Source of the DNA: Psychrilyobacter piezotolerans
Lineage (GTDB): Bacteria; Fusobacteriota; Fusobacteriia; Fusobacteriales; Fusobacteriaceae
Assembly (NCBI RefSeq): GCF_003391055.1
Contig: NZ_QUAJ01000013.1
Span: forward strand, 28,126 to 92,125
Direction of reading: 5' to 3'
DNA: 64,000 bases
The translations under genes were made by a program, and so were the position numbers. Positions within the stretch are counted from its first letter, which is position 1. The number at the start of each line of letters is the position of its first letter. Positions 45,296 to 55,353 of this stretch are shown here, one piece after another. Below the pieces are notes generated by a model. That model ran no database searches. It was not told the origin of the DNA and was given only the letters and a program-made list of their open reading frames with translations.

Positions 45296-45853
45296 ATGTT
45301 AAGAACAGCAATATTTATGGAGATTAATGAGATAGAAAACCTGGATGAAAGAAGAGTGGATCTTAGATCGGAATTGATTTTTAATCCGGATAATCGTATG
45401 GCGTTGAGGGAACTAGGAGCAATACTTTGTTTTCAAAAAAAAACAGATGATGCCATAGAGATCTACAAGAAAATGTTGAAATTAGACCCGAAAAATGGAG
45501 AATATATGGCATACATGGGATATCTTTACTATGAAAAGGATGATTTCCCAGAGGCTATAAAGCTGTTTAACAAGGCTTTAGATGCAGACCCAGAAGCCGC
45601 ATTTGTATATTTTTTATTGGGGAATGCTTATTCAAGGATAGGAAGGATAGTAGATGCCGTAAGAGCTTATGATCTGGCGATATTTTTAGATTTTGATATC
45701 TATGATGCCCATGTAGAATTTGCTATAAAATACGAGAGGATGGGACGATTAAAAAAAGCACTTAGGGAATATATAGCTGCCTACGAAATTGATCCAAGAG
45801 ATGAAGCTGTTAAAGAAAAGATAGACTTTTTAAGAGAAAAGACAGGAGAATAA
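45296..45853 (+). CDS. TPR-repeat protein
   Basis: 185 residues made of about four tetratricopeptide repeats (GAILCFQKKTDDAIEIYKKMLKLDP; GYLYYEKDDFPEAIKLFNKALDADP). No signal peptide, so probably cytosolic and a protein-interaction scaffold. 44 bp after glmS with no terminator between, so likely co-transcribed. Function unknown. Confidence 0.85.
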   Translation: MLRTAIFMEINEIENLDERRVDLRSELIFNPDNRMALRELGAILCFQKKTDDAIEIYKKMLKLDPKNGEYMAYMGYLYYEKDDFPEAIKLFNKALDADPEAAFVYFLLGNAYSRIGRIVDAVRAYDLAIFLDFDIYDAHVEFAIKYERMGRLKKALREYIAAYEIDPRDEAVKEKIDFLREKTGE

Positions 45854-45866
45854 AGACCATTAAAAT

Positions 45867-45918
45867 ATTTAATATAAAGAGGAGAGATGGGTTATCATCT
45901 CTCCTCTTTATATTAAAT
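45867..45918. terminator. Long bidirectional terminator after the TPR gene
   Basis: ATTTAATATAAAGAGGAGAGAT pairs perfectly with its complement around GGGTTATC-type loop; shared by the convergent sensor kinase gene, whose stop codon lies within it. Confidence 0.88.
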
Positions 45919-47295
45919 AGATCTGGGAAGTTTAATAGTTACGGTAGTTCCTACATTGAGCTCACTTACAATATAAATATTTCCATCATGCAGTTTGATA
46001 ATATCTTTTACAATGGAAAGACCCAGCCCAAAGCTATTTTTTTGCCTGTTTCGACTTTCATCTTGGATATAAAACCTTTCGAAGACGTGTTTCAAATTTT
46101 CTTTGGGAATTCCCTTACCCTGATCTTTAATCACTATATAGTGATATTTTCTCCTATGGAATGAATCGATGGAGATCTGACGATTTTCAAGTGTATATTT
46201 AGAGCTGTTTTTTAATAATTCTCTTAATGCTTGAAGGATCAGGTCTTTATCGGCATTTAAAATAGATGTTTTATTTCGTATGATTTTATATGTATGATCT
46301 TTATCTATAAGTTGTTGCTTTTCCATAAGTTCCTGAATTAAAACAGATATTTCAAAGGGAACAATATTATTTTTTAATATATTATTTTCCTTTCGAGCTA
46401 AGAAAAGAAGTTTCTTTAACAGGTTTTCCATGTTATTAACTTCTTTTAAAATTTCTGTAAGACCCCGATCAACCATAACAGGATCAGATTTTGCTCCTGC
46501 TTTTAAAAGATCGGAATACCCCTTGATTACTGCCAGGGGGGTTCTGAGTTCGTGGGAAGCGTTGGAAATAAATCTATTTTGAGATTTAAATGATACATCT
46601 AATCTGTCAATCATCTCATTTATAACCATTGAGAGTTTTCCCAGCTCATTATTTGGATTTATAATTGTGATTCTTTTACTCAGATCATGTCTGTTGATTT
46701 TTTTTACAGTCTTGGTGATCTCATGTATGGGTGAATGGATGATCTTATCGATCTTTCTCACCACACCGAGGGAGATCATTATGATAAAAATACTGGAAAA
46801 AAAGAGAGAATTTATAAGAGCTATAATATCGTTTTTTACTTCATCTGAATCTGAATAGATCTGAACATAGATCTCCTTATCTCCAAATTTTAATAATAAA
46901 TTTTTTATGATTAAGACGTTTTTATTATTTAATACAAACTGAAATTTTCCTAAATCTTTTTTATAGTCATAGGTAGACTCAATGGATTCACTGGAAAAAA
47001 AAATATTTTCATATATCAAATTAATATGTAATGAAGGCTGGGTTCTCTGAGTTATAGAAAATCCAGCCATTTTTTTATGGATTAATTTTATAGTTGAGAC
47101 TTTATCTAAATGTTTGACAGTTTTTAATTCCCTATGAATTGCAAGGGAAGTTTTGTTTATTTCGGATTTAATTCTTCTATCTTCCCAATTTAAAAATACC
47201 AGGATAATCACTATATGGATAGAGATTAAAATAACCAGTAAAGATGAGAGGTAGGAAGCGATTACAGTACGTTTAATAGATATATGTTTATCCAT
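45913..47295 (-). CDS. Sensor histidine kinase (two-component system 1)
   Basis: 460 residues. Two transmembrane helices (about 12-35 and 165-188) flank a periplasmic sensor of about 125 residues. HAMP follows, then HisKA with His248 in SHELRTPLAVIKGY, and HATPase_c with NSSKYT, DQGKGIP and GLGLSIV. Lies 3 bp after its response regulator. The signal is unknown. Similar in layout to the kinase at 53414-54802. Confidence 0.93.
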   Translation of the reverse strand: MDKHISIKRTVIASYLSSLLVILISIHIVIILVFLNWEDRRIKSEINKTSLAIHRELKTVKHLDKVSTIKLIHKKMAGFSITQRTQPSLHINLIYENIFFSSESIESTYDYKKDLGKFQFVLNNKNVLIIKNLLLKFGDKEIYVQIYSDSDEVKNDIIALINSLFFSSIFIIMISLGVVRKIDKIIHSPIHEITKTVKKINRHDLSKRITIINPNNELGKLSMVINEMIDRLDVSFKSQNRFISNASHELRTPLAVIKGYSDLLKAGAKSDPVMVDRGLTEILKEVNNMENLLKKLLFLARKENNILKNNIVPFEISVLIQELMEKQQLIDKDHTYKIIRNKTSILNADKDLILQALRELLKNSSKYTLENRQISIDSFHRRKYHYIVIKDQGKGIPKENLKHVFERFYIQDESRNRQKNSFGLGLSIVKDIIKLHDGNIYIVSELNVGTTVTIKLPRSI

Positions 47296-47298
47296 AAA

Positions 47299-47964
47299 TT
47301 ACCTTATTATATATCCGATACCCCTAACATTTTCAATTAGTTTTTCAGAAAAGTCCTTGTCTACTTTATTTCTAAGGTAGTTGATATACACCGATACAAT
47401 ATTATTGTTTTCCTCGTAGAAACCCTGCCATAATTTATTTATGATCTCTTCCTTACTGATTACTTTTCCTTTGTTCTCCAATAAAAGTTGTAATATCTTT
47501 AATTCTTTTTTTGTTAAATTTAATTCTACCCCATCCCTCTCAGCTCTATAGGTATCCAAAAATATAGTGATACCCTTATGAGAAAGAATCTTGGGCTCAG
47601 AATTTTTAGATTTTTTAGTATTAGCCTTTATTCTAGCTAAAAGTTCGGCAAATTCAAAGGGTTTAGTTAGGTAGTCATCGGCTCCGGCATCAAAGGCAGA
47701 GATCTTATCATTGATGCTGTCTTTGGCTGTCAGCATAATTATAGGAACTTCGGAAAAAGTTCTGATCTCTTTGCAGACATCAATTCCACTTCCGTCTAAA
47801 AGCATGAGATCTAAAATAATTAAGTTGTAATCATATTCTTTTACTAATTTAATCGCTTCCTCTCCCCTAGGGGTAATAACAGTATCATAATGAGCATATT
47901 TCAATTGAAATTCCAACAGTTGTGAAAGGCTGTTATCGTCTTCAACAATAAGAATTTTGTCCAT
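47299..47964 (-). CDS. OmpR-family response regulator (two-component system 1)
   Basis: 221 residues. Receiver domain with phospho-acceptor Asp52 (LIILDLMLLDGSG) and Lys101 region LTKPFEF; C-terminal winged helix (about 128-221) ending ENVRGIGYII. Gene order is regulator then kinase. Confidence 0.94.
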   Translation of the reverse strand: MDKILIVEDDNSLSQLLEFQLKYAHYDTVITPRGEEAIKLVKEYDYNLIILDLMLLDGSGIDVCKEIRTFSEVPIIMLTAKDSINDKISAFDAGADDYLTKPFEFAELLARIKANTKKSKNSEPKILSHKGITIFLDTYRAERDGVELNLTKKELKILQLLLENKGKVISKEEIINKLWQGFYEENNNIVSVYINYLRNKVDKDFSEKLIENVRGIGYIIR

Positions 47965-48186
47965 GGTATATCATCTCCTTGTGTTTAAGTAATATTATGA
48001 ATGCCCTTAAAGTTAATAAAAACAGAAATTTAGGGTATCCATTTTTAAAAAAATAACGGTATTGTATATAATCATTATACTACATTTTCATATAAAATAT
48101 GAATATATTTTAAGGGGGGATTGAGCTTAAAGGGTGATTGTTTTGAGTGGAAAAAAACGGGGGGGAATATTAAAAAAAATTAATAT

Positions 48187-48228
48187 AAAAAAGGACTTTC
48201 CATCGATAATGGATAAGTCCTTTTTTAT
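48187..48228. terminator. Terminator downstream of the PTS IIC-like gene
   Basis: AAAAAAGGACTT-TCCAT pairs with ATGGA-AAGTCCTTTTTT (minor internal mismatches), A/T-rich on both sides; serves the minus-strand gene ending at 48231. Confidence 0.8.
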
Positions 48229-48230
48229 AT

Positions 48231-49265
48231 CTAGAGTTGCAGATCTCCATATTTAATCCAGTTCTTTTTTCTCATGAATTCACTTATAAAATAAGTAAAA
48301 ATTCCTGGAAGAATAAAGTGTAGGAGTAGAATTCCTAAGATTCCATCTGTACCCATGGTTTTAAAGGTAGCTATCTGCCCGACTAATCCGGAAGTTCCCA
48401 TACCGGCACCGATTGAATTATTTTCCATATGGAAGACAGTGGTTGCCAGGGGTCCTAGGATTGCAGAAGTGAGGATAACAGGCAGGGCAATAACTGGTTT
48501 TTTGATAACATTAGGAACTTGCAGCATGGAGGTACCCAACCCTTGTGAGACCAATCCTCCGATTTTATTTTCCCTATAGCTGGAAACTGCAAACCCGACC
48601 ATATGAGTAGCGCATCCAACTGTAGCAGCTCCAGCTGCAATTCCTGATAATCCCAGAGAAATTGAGATGGCAGCACTGGATATAGGCAGGGTTAAGATGA
48701 TTCCCATGACTACTGAAAGAGTAATTCCCATAGGGATAGGATGAAGAGTGGTGAGAGTATTTATAAATATCCCGACCTCTTTCATAAAATCCACCATAAA
48801 AGGCGAAACTAAGCTGGCTGCGAGTCCGCCGGAAATAATGGTTAGAGAAGGGATGAGAAGGATATCAAACTTCGTCTTACCGCTTATTAACCGGCCTATT
48901 TCAGCTCCCACAAGGGAAGCGATAAAAGCTCCCACAGGTTCTCCTATAGTTATTCCGCCGCCGGAAGTGATAGTGCCGGCACCTAAAGCGCCGCAAATAA
49001 TAGCTGAAAATATGGCCAAAGGATGAACTTTTAAACTATATGCTACCCCGGCACCAATAGCAGGACCCATCATCCATTGAGCTATCTGTCCGTAGTGGGA
49101 TAGAAAGTTAAGCCCTGTATAAACCCCAATTTGTTTTAAGATAAGCCCAATTATAAGGGATGAAAAAAGTCCTAAAGCCATTCCATTTAACACCTTGGTT
49201 AGGTATGTTACTCCCAGTTTGAAAATGTTTTGTTTTTGTTTTAAACTGTAGATATTGGTTGTCAT
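48231..49265 (-). CDS. PTS EIIC-like membrane protein (PTS_EIIC_2 family)
   Basis: 344 residues, about eight to ten transmembrane helices, Gly/Ala-rich. Matches the stand-alone EIIC_2 family (GGGITIGEPVGAFIASLVGAEIGRLISG; TVGCATHMVGFAVSSYRENK). No IIA or IIB components adjoin it, so a phosphotransferase function is not assured. Substrate unknown. Confidence 0.75.
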   Translation of the reverse strand: MTTNIYSLKQKQNIFKLGVTYLTKVLNGMALGLFSSLIIGLILKQIGVYTGLNFLSHYGQIAQWMMGPAIGAGVAYSLKVHPLAIFSAIICGALGAGTITSGGGITIGEPVGAFIASLVGAEIGRLISGKTKFDILLIPSLTIISGGLAASLVSPFMVDFMKEVGIFINTLTTLHPIPMGITLSVVMGIILTLPISSAAISISLGLSGIAAGAATVGCATHMVGFAVSSYRENKIGGLVSQGLGTSMLQVPNVIKKPVIALPVILTSAILGPLATTVFHMENNSIGAGMGTSGLVGQIATFKTMGTDGILGILLLHFILPGIFTYFISEFMRKKNWIKYGDLQL

Positions 49266-49380
49266 AATTTTACTCCTTTAATTTTTTTTTACTACAATAA
49301 TTATATCATAAGCATTATAAAATTAAAAATTCAAATAGAAAAGCTGCTGTAATTCCCTTCCTGTAGATTCATTTAAAAGG

Positions 49381-49409
49381 TTGACTTTTTCTTACAAAAA
49401 TGATATTAT
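49381..49409 (+). promoter_or_regulatory. rpsB operon promoter
   Basis: TTGACT (49381-49386), 17-bp spacer, TATTAT (49404-49409), giving a 110-nt leader before rpsB. Confidence 0.82.
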
Positions 49410-49425
49410 TAGTAGCTATTTAACA

Positions 49426-49485
49426 CGTTAGGTATTTCTAGGGAAGGTGCCAATTTATATTGGTCTCCTAGTTTCGAGCTTAACG
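49426..49485 (+). promoter_or_regulatory. Structured rpsB leader, possible S2 autoregulatory element
   Basis: Three nested stems: CGTTA/TAACG (49426-49430 with 49481-49485), CTAGG/CCTAG (49438-49442 with 49467-49471) and CCAAT/ATTGG (49450-49454 with 49459-49463). The shape, a forked stem with internal loops just upstream of a ribosomal-protein gene, suggests a binding site for the operon's own product. Confidence 0.55.
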
Positions 49486-49529
49486 GAAGTTTAAAAACCA
49501 AATACAAATATTCAAGGAGGAACACAAAA

Positions 49530-50243
49530 ATGGCAGTAATTACTATGAAACAATTATTAGAAGCAGGAGCACATTTCGGGCATCAAGCTAAGAGATGGAA
49601 TCCAAAGATGGGGAAATATATCTTCACAGAAAGAAACGGAATCCACGTATTAGACTTACACAAATCTTTAAAGATGATCGAAGTTGCGTATAACGTAATC
49701 AGAGACGTAGCAGCTGACGGTGGAGACGTATTATTCGTTGGAACTAAAAAGCAAGCTCAAGAAGCTGTAAAAGTACAAGCTGAAAGAGCAGGAATGTACT
49801 ATGTAAACAATAGATGGTTAGGTGGAATGATGACTAACTTCCAAACAATCAAAACTAGAATCGCTAGATTAAAAGAATTAGAAACATTAGATGCAGACGG
49901 AACTTTAGATGCAGCTTACACAAAGAAGGAAGCTTCTATGTTAAGAAAAGAATTAGTAAAATTAGACAAGAACTTAGGTGGAATTAAAGATATGAAAGCA
50001 GCTCCTAAAGCAATCTTCGTAGTAGACGTTAAGAAAGAATTCTTAGCTGTTGAAGAAGCTAACAAATTAGGAATACCTGTAATCGCAATGGTTGACTCAA
50101 ACGTTGATCCTGATCCTATCACATTCCCAATTCCAGCAAATGACGACGCTATCAGATCAGTAACATTAATGGCTACTATCATGGCTAACGCTATCATCGA
50201 AGGTAGAAAAGGTATGGAAGCAGCACCAGCTGAAACTAAGTAA
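49530..50243 (+). CDS. rpsB: 30S ribosomal protein S2
   Basis: 237 residues. [27 protein letters not shown], and [15 protein letters not shown], are S2 signatures. AAGGAGG upstream. First gene of rpsB-tsf, followed by a hairpin that may lower read-through into tsf. Confidence 0.98.
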   Translation: MAVITMKQLLEAGAHFGHQAKRWNPKMGKYIFTERNGIHVLDLHKSLKMIEVAYNVIRDVAADGGDVLFVGTKKQAQEAVKVQAERAGMYYVNNRWLGGMMTNFQTIKTRIARLKELETLDADGTLDAAYTKKEASMLRKELVKLDKNLGGIKDMKAAPKAIFVVDVKKEFLAVEEANKLGIPVIAMVDSNVDPDPITFPIPANDDAIRSVTLMATIMANAIIEGRKGMEAAPAETK

Positions 50244-50258
50244 TTAAATACATAAATG

Positions 50259-50289
50259 GAATTGAGTACTTCTGTACTCAATTCTTCTT
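50259..50289 (+). terminator. Hairpin between rpsB and tsf
   Basis: GAATTGAGTAC pairs perfectly with GTACTCAATTC around TTCT, followed by an interrupted TTCTT tract. Likely a partial terminator or an mRNA-processing hairpin. Confidence 0.7.
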
Positions 50290-50362
50290 GTATTGATATG
50301 TATATATACAATAATAAAAAAAGTCACTTTGAGACTGTAAATATAATTTTAGGAGGATCCAA

Positions 50363-51247
50363 ATGAAAATCACAGCTAAAATGGTAAAAGAATTAAGAGA
50401 CATCACAGCGGCAGGAATGCTTGATTGTAAAAAAGCTTTACAAGAAAAAGAAGGAAACTTAGATGCAGCTATCGATTACTTAAGAGAGAAAGGTATCGCT
50501 AAAGCAGCTAAAAAATCAGGAAGAATCGCAGCAGAAGGAATGATTTTTGACGGAATAACTGAAGATGCTAAAACAGCAGTAGTTTTAGAATTTAATGCAG
50601 AAACAGATTTCGTAACTAAAAATGATGAGTTTGTTCAATTTGGAAAAGACGCTGTAAAATTAGCTTTAGACAACGGAATTACAACAATAGAAGCTTTAAA
50701 AGCTGCAGAATTAAACGGTGAAACTATTGAAACAAGATTAACTAACTTAATCGCTAAGATCGGTGAAAACATGAACTTAAGAAGATTAGAGTCAGTTACT
50801 GCTGAAGGTTTCGTAACTACTTATAACCATATGGGTGGAAAATTAGGTGTTATCATCGAAATGACTGGTGAAGCTACTCCTGAAAACGTAGAAAAAGCGA
50901 AAGGAATCGCTATGCACGTAGCAGCTATGGATCCTGGTTACTTAGCTCCTGAAAATGTAACTACTGAAGATTTAAAGAGAGAGATGGAAATAGCTAGAGT
51001 TCAATTAACGGAAGAAGGAAAGCCTGAAAAAATAATTGACAACATCTTAAAAGGTAAAGAAAGAAAGTTCTACGAAGAATCTTGTTTAGTTAAGCAAGTT
51101 TACGTAAGAGCAGAAAATAAAGAAACTGTAGAGCAATTTGCAGGAGATATAACAGTAAAAGGATTCTCTAGATTTAAAGTTGGAGAAGGGATTGAAAAGA
51201 AAGTTGAAGATTTCGCAGCAGAAGTTGCAGCTCAAATTAACGGATAA
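50363..51247 (+). CDS. tsf: Elongation factor Ts
   Basis: 294 residues. Nucleotide exchange factor for EF-Tu. The N-terminal signature [20 protein letters not shown] and EFNAETDFV are present; two core domains follow. AGGAGGATCC upstream. Standard neighbour of rpsB. Confidence 0.98.
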   Translation: MKITAKMVKELRDITAAGMLDCKKALQEKEGNLDAAIDYLREKGIAKAAKKSGRIAAEGMIFDGITEDAKTAVVLEFNAETDFVTKNDEFVQFGKDAVKLALDNGITTIEALKAAELNGETIETRLTNLIAKIGENMNLRRLESVTAEGFVTTYNHMGGKLGVIIEMTGEATPENVEKAKGIAMHVAAMDPGYLAPENVTTEDLKREMEIARVQLTEEGKPEKIIDNILKGKERKFYEESCLVKQVYVRAENKETVEQFAGDITVKGFSRFKVGEGIEKKVEDFAAEVAAQING

Positions 51248-51253
51248 TCTTTT

Positions 51254-51285
51254 AGGGGTATAACTTTTGTTATGCCTCTTTTTTT
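51254..51285 (+). terminator. Intrinsic terminator after tsf
   Basis: AGGGGTATAAC pairs with GTTATGCCTCT (one G-U) followed by T7. Confidence 0.8.
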
Positions 51286-51324
51286 CAGCAGAGTAAAAAT
51301 TACTTTTAAAATCCAGGAGGAAAT

Positions 51325-52038
51325 ATGACACCAAAATATAAAAGAGTTCTTTTAAAATTAAGCGGAGAGGCTTTGATGGGAGAACAGGAATATGGGATTT
51401 CATCTCACATGATAAATATGTTTTCTAGGCAGATAGTTGAATTAGCTGATCTGGGAATAGAAGTAGGAGTTGTTATTGGTGGAGGAAACATCTTTAGAGG
51501 CCTGTCTGGCGAGGAACAGGGAATCGACAGGGTAACCGGCGACCATATGGGAATGTTAGCTACAGTAATCAATGCACTTGCATTGCAGAATACAATTGAA
51601 AAATTAGGAGTTCAAACAAGAGTTCAAACAGGATTAGAAATTCCTAAGGTAGCAGAACCCTTTATAAAGAGAAAAGCTCAAAGACACTTGGAAAAAGGAA
51701 GAGTGGTAATATTTGGTGCAGGAACAGGAAATCCATATTTTACAACAGATACAGCAGCAGCCTTGAGAGCTATGGAAATAGATGCTGATATCGTAATGAA
51801 AGGAACTAAAGTAGATGGAATATTTGATAAGGATCCGGCTAAATATGCAGATGCAAAAAAATATGATACAATTACATATTCAGAAGTTATAGCTCAAGGT
51901 CTAAAAGTAATGGATACAGCAGCAATTTCATTATGCATGGATAATGACCTTCCAATCTTAGTATTTGATTCATTGGTGGATGGGAATATTAAGAAAGCAG
52001 TATTTGGAGAAGTCATAGGAACAACGGTAGTAAAATAA
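51325..52038 (+). CDS. pyrH: UMP kinase
   Basis: 237 residues. Phosphorylates UMP to UDP; amino-acid-kinase fold. [23 protein letters not shown], and [17 protein letters not shown] are PyrH motifs. Classical neighbour of tsf and frr. Confidence 0.97.
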   Translation: MTPKYKRVLLKLSGEALMGEQEYGISSHMINMFSRQIVELADLGIEVGVVIGGGNIFRGLSGEEQGIDRVTGDHMGMLATVINALALQNTIEKLGVQTRVQTGLEIPKVAEPFIKRKAQRHLEKGRVVIFGAGTGNPYFTTDTAAALRAMEIDADIVMKGTKVDGIFDKDPAKYADAKKYDTITYSEVIAQGLKVMDTAAISLCMDNDLPILVFDSLVDGNIKKAVFGEVIGTTVVK

Positions 52039-52062
52039 AAATAAATCGATGGAGGGAATAAG

Positions 52063-52620
52063 ATGTCAAAAATATTAATAACAGAAACTAAAGAAAGAAT
52101 GGAAAAAGCTATCGACTCAACAAAACATAGATTTTCAACAATAAGAGCAGGTAGAGCAAACGTAGCTATGTTAGCTGACGTAAAAGTATCTCAGTATGGA
52201 AGCGAAATGCCGTTAAACCAAGTAGGAAATGTATCTGCTCCAGAAGCAAGATTATTAGTTATCGATCCTTGGGATAAGACTGTAATTCCTGCAATTGAAA
52301 AAGCAATCAACTTGGCTAACTTAGGACTAACTCCTAATAATGACGGTAAAGTAGTAAGATTATCTATACCTGAATTAACAGCTGAAAGAAGAAAAGAATA
52401 TGCTAAAATGGCTAAAACTGAAGCAGAAGCTGGAAAAATAGCGATTAGAGGTATAAGAAAAGACATCAACAATAAATTAAGAGCCGCTGAAAAAGATGGA
52501 GATATCACTCAAGATGAGTTAAAAGCTTTTGAAGATGATGTTCAAAAACTTACAGATGACTATATCAAAACAGTAGATGAATTATTCAAGAAGAAAGAAA
52601 AAGAGATCACAACTGTATAA
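52063..52620 (+). CDS. frr: Ribosome recycling factor
   Basis: 185 residues. Three-helix bundle plus beta domain that splits post-termination ribosomes with EF-G. TIRAGRANVAML, and LTAERRKEYAKMAK, are RRF hallmarks. Last gene of the cluster. Confidence 0.98.
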   Translation: MSKILITETKERMEKAIDSTKHRFSTIRAGRANVAMLADVKVSQYGSEMPLNQVGNVSAPEARLLVIDPWDKTVIPAIEKAINLANLGLTPNNDGKVVRLSIPELTAERRKEYAKMAKTEAEAGKIAIRGIRKDINNKLRAAEKDGDITQDELKAFEDDVQKLTDDYIKTVDELFKKKEKEITTV

Positions 52621-52633
52621 GACCTCACCCATA

Positions 52634-52660
52634 CCCCTCTCCTAAATTAAAGAGAGGGGG
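52634..52660. repeat. C/G-rich hairpin after frr
   Basis: CCCCTCT and AGAGGGG arms with an AT-rich loop, within a CCTCACCCATACCCCTCTCC stretch that looks like a common dispersed intergenic repeat. No T-run follows immediately. Confidence 0.5.
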
Positions 52661-52683
52661 ATAAGATAGTTTTTAGGGAAAGC

Positions 52684-52713
52684 AAAAGACCATTCGATTG
52701 AATGGTCTTTTTT
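52684..52713. terminator. Bidirectional terminator between frr and the response regulator gene
   Basis: AAAAGACCATTC-GATT-GAATGGTCTTTTTT, perfect stem with A- and T-runs. Confidence 0.9.
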
Positions 52714-52715
52714 AG

Positions 52716-53384
52716 TTATTTCTCTATGGTAAACCCTATCCCTCTGATAGTTTTAATTAATTTTACAGGGAAATCTTTGTCGATCTTATCCCTCAGATAC
52801 TTGATATACACATCCAGGATACTGTCACTGCCGTCATACCCCCATACATTGACCAAGATCTTATTCCGGGTCAGAACTATACCTTTGTTTTCAATTAAGA
52901 ATTTTAAGAGTTCAAATTCTGTTTTAGATAATTTGATATCCCTATCGCCTCTGATAGCCACAAACCTGGAAAGATCCAAAGTAAGGTCTTTCACAGTCAT
53001 TTGATATGTTGTATCCTGGCGATGAATTTTTCTAAGGTGTGCTTTGATTCTTGCAGACAGTTCCAAGGATTCAAAAGGTTTAGTTAAGTAATCATCGGCC
53101 CCGAATTCAAATCCGGTAATCTTATCGGTGATGTCGTCTTTGGCTGTAACCATGATAACTATAGTTTCAGGATAGAACTTCTTGATCTCTTGGCACACCT
53201 TGGGTCCTTCGACTTTGGGAAGCATCCAGTCCAGAATAACTACATCATATGTTTTTTCTCTGATCTTGTTTAAAGCTTCAAATCCATCGTTGGCTACATC
53301 TACCTTATATCCTTCATATGTTAAGTGTAATTCCATTAAACGAGCTATCTTAGTTTCATCTTCTACTATTAAAATATTATACAT
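52716..53384 (-). CDS. OmpR-family response regulator (two-component system 2)
   Basis: 222 residues. Receiver with Asp52 (VVILDWMLPKVEG) and LTKPFES; winged helix (about 130-222) ending TIRGIGFTIEK. It lies downstream of its kinase, the reverse of system 1. Confidence 0.94.
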   Translation of the reverse strand: MYNILIVEDETKIARLMELHLTYEGYKVDVANDGFEALNKIREKTYDVVILDWMLPKVEGPKVCQEIKKFYPETIVIMVTAKDDITDKITGFEFGADDYLTKPFESLELSARIKAHLRKIHRQDTTYQMTVKDLTLDLSRFVAIRGDRDIKLSKTEFELLKFLIENKGIVLTRNKILVNVWGYDGSDSILDVYIKYLRDKIDKDFPVKLIKTIRGIGFTIEK

Positions 53385-53413
53385 AAATTCCCCCTAGTTA
53401 TTTATACTTAATC

Positions 53414-54802
53414 TTATTGTATTGGAAGTTTAAGAGTCACAGTAGTTCCCTTATTGACCTCGCTATCTATAAAAATATTACCATTATGTATATCTACAAT
53501 ACTTTTTACGATAGAAAGTCCTAAACCATTTCCACCTGTATCCTTAGTCCTAGCTTCATCTACCCTATAGAATCTATTGAATAATTTTGGAATATGTTTT
53601 TTGGGAATACCAATTCCTTCATCTGAAACTATGATTTTAAAATGACTTTTTCCTTTTTCACAGGAAATAGTTATCTGTTTATTTTTAGGTGTATATTTTA
53701 TAGAATTTTCTATTATAGCCCGAACTGCCTGTAAAATTAATTTTTCATCAATAAACCCATGAAATTCAGGGATATTATGGATTGAATAAGCATGTTTTTT
53801 ATCGATCATCTTAAATTCCTTATAAACTCTTTTGAGCAGGCTGGGAACATCGACATCTGTTGAATTTAAATTATACCTGGTATTTTCTTCCCGGGCAATG
53901 AATAAAAGCTTTTCCATAAGATCGGTCATATTAAAGATCTCCTCCTTTATAGAAGAAAGAGCTTCCTCTGTAAGTTCCTTATTGCCGACTCCCCATTGAT
54001 TGAGCAGGTCCACATATCCATTTATAATGGAAAGGGGTGTTCTCAGCTCGTGGGATGCATCGGAAATAAATTTTGTTTGATTTTCAAAAGAGCGTTCCAA
54101 TCTTTCCATCATATCATTTATAACCTTGATTAACCTTCCAATTTCATCGTCATGGTTAGAGGCCTCAATTCTTTTATTCAGATTATGCCGGTTTATTAAT
54201 TCAGCGGTATCTGCTATTGAGTTTATTGGTTTTAAAGTTTTTTTTGCAAAAAAAACTCCAGTGACAATGGCGAAAATAAAACCGGCTAAATCGATTAAAA
54301 GCATGGTGGATGTCAGAGCATCTATAAGGGAATCAGAAGACTTTAGATCACTGATCAACTGTATATATATTTTCTCCCCAGAGGGAGCTTTTACCATGGT
54401 ATTCAGATAAAAAAATCTATTTTTTTTTAACTTAATAAAGTGGTACTCTCCTACCTGATCGATATCGATAGTATAGGGAAGGCTGATTTTTTTAAAACTT
54501 TGATAAGTTTTATTGGGAAATTTAAAATTAACATATATTTGATCTCTATGGGAGGTCGCCTTATCTATAATATTTGAAATTTCCTCTTCTCCCAGCCTGG
54601 GAGAAGAGGAGAGTATATTATTAACTTCCCCTAAGATAACTTCTTTCCTGGCGATAACAAGAGACTGCTCTAAGGTATTGGTGTGTGTCGTAACAGAGAT
54701 ATAGATGATAAGATTTAATACCAATAGAGTCAAAACAAATGTAAGGGAAAAGGACATGGCTATCTTGGTAGAAATTTTATTAAAAAAACTAAATTTTTTC
54801 AT
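53414..54802 (-). CDS. Sensor histidine kinase (two-component system 2)
   Basis: 462 residues. Two transmembrane helices (about 13-33, 168-190), an extracytoplasmic domain, HAMP, HisKA with His251 in SHELRTPLSIINGY, HATPase_c with ENSIKYTPKN, DEGIGIP and GGNGLGLSIV. Paralogous to the system 1 kinase throughout, including the sensor (both contain an IYVQI/IYIQL-type strand before helix 2). Signal unknown. Confidence 0.93.
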   Translation of the reverse strand: MKKFSFFNKISTKIAMSFSLTFVLTLLVLNLIIYISVTTHTNTLEQSLVIARKEVILGEVNNILSSSPRLGEEEISNIIDKATSHRDQIYVNFKFPNKTYQSFKKISLPYTIDIDQVGEYHFIKLKKNRFFYLNTMVKAPSGEKIYIQLISDLKSSDSLIDALTSTMLLIDLAGFIFAIVTGVFFAKKTLKPINSIADTAELINRHNLNKRIEASNHDDEIGRLIKVINDMMERLERSFENQTKFISDASHELRTPLSIINGYVDLLNQWGVGNKELTEEALSSIKEEIFNMTDLMEKLLFIAREENTRYNLNSTDVDVPSLLKRVYKEFKMIDKKHAYSIHNIPEFHGFIDEKLILQAVRAIIENSIKYTPKNKQITISCEKGKSHFKIIVSDEGIGIPKKHIPKLFNRFYRVDEARTKDTGGNGLGLSIVKSIVDIHNGNIFIDSEVNKGTTVTLKLPIQ

Positions 54803-54815
54803 GGATAGTACTCCC

Positions 54816-55181
54816 TTATGGAATGTTTTTTTGATGTTCGAAATTATATTTTTTTGAATATAAGATCTTATTATTTAACGGGAAAAATTTAGACCTGACT
54901 ATAATATCGATATTTTTATCGGTATTATAAAGACCGCATTTAAGGATAAGGTTAAATACGTCTTTGTCAAACCTAAACTTATTATACCTGTTCCAATGAT
55001 AGTAATCTAAAATAGTCGGAATATAAAATTCTATGATAGCTTCAGATGGACCTATATTAATAGTATACTCTAAATTTAGAGTATTTAAACCATCGGTAAA
55101 AGAAATTTTATTCAAAGATCCATAGGATGTAGAACAAATTAGAGTAAAAAGCATGAAAGTGAAGATTATTTTTTTGTTCAT
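54816..55181 (-). CDS. Secreted hypothetical protein upstream of the kinase
   Basis: 121 residues with a signal peptide (MNKKIIFTFMLFTLICSTSYG) and a small beta-rich domain with a single Cys in the mature part. It ends 13 bp before the kinase start, so it is probably co-transcribed. It may be a periplasmic ligand or accessory sensor; no family recognised. Confidence 0.6.
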   Translation of the reverse strand: MNKKIIFTFMLFTLICSTSYGSLNKISFTDGLNTLNLEYTINIGPSEAIIEFYIPTILDYYHWNRYNKFRFDKDVFNLILKCGLYNTDKNIDIIVRSKFFPLNNKILYSKKYNFEHQKNIP

Positions 55182-55353
55182 AGAGTATCTCCTAGTTATA
55201 TTTTTAAAATTTAATATATATCTACAATAGTAACACTTTAAGTTTAGAATTTTCTTAGAAAAGATAAAAAAGTAAAAAAAAATTCTATAAATTATAAGGT
55301 AATACCATAAATAAGTACAGAAGTTGCAGCTAAAATTTGAAAATTAAATCTGT

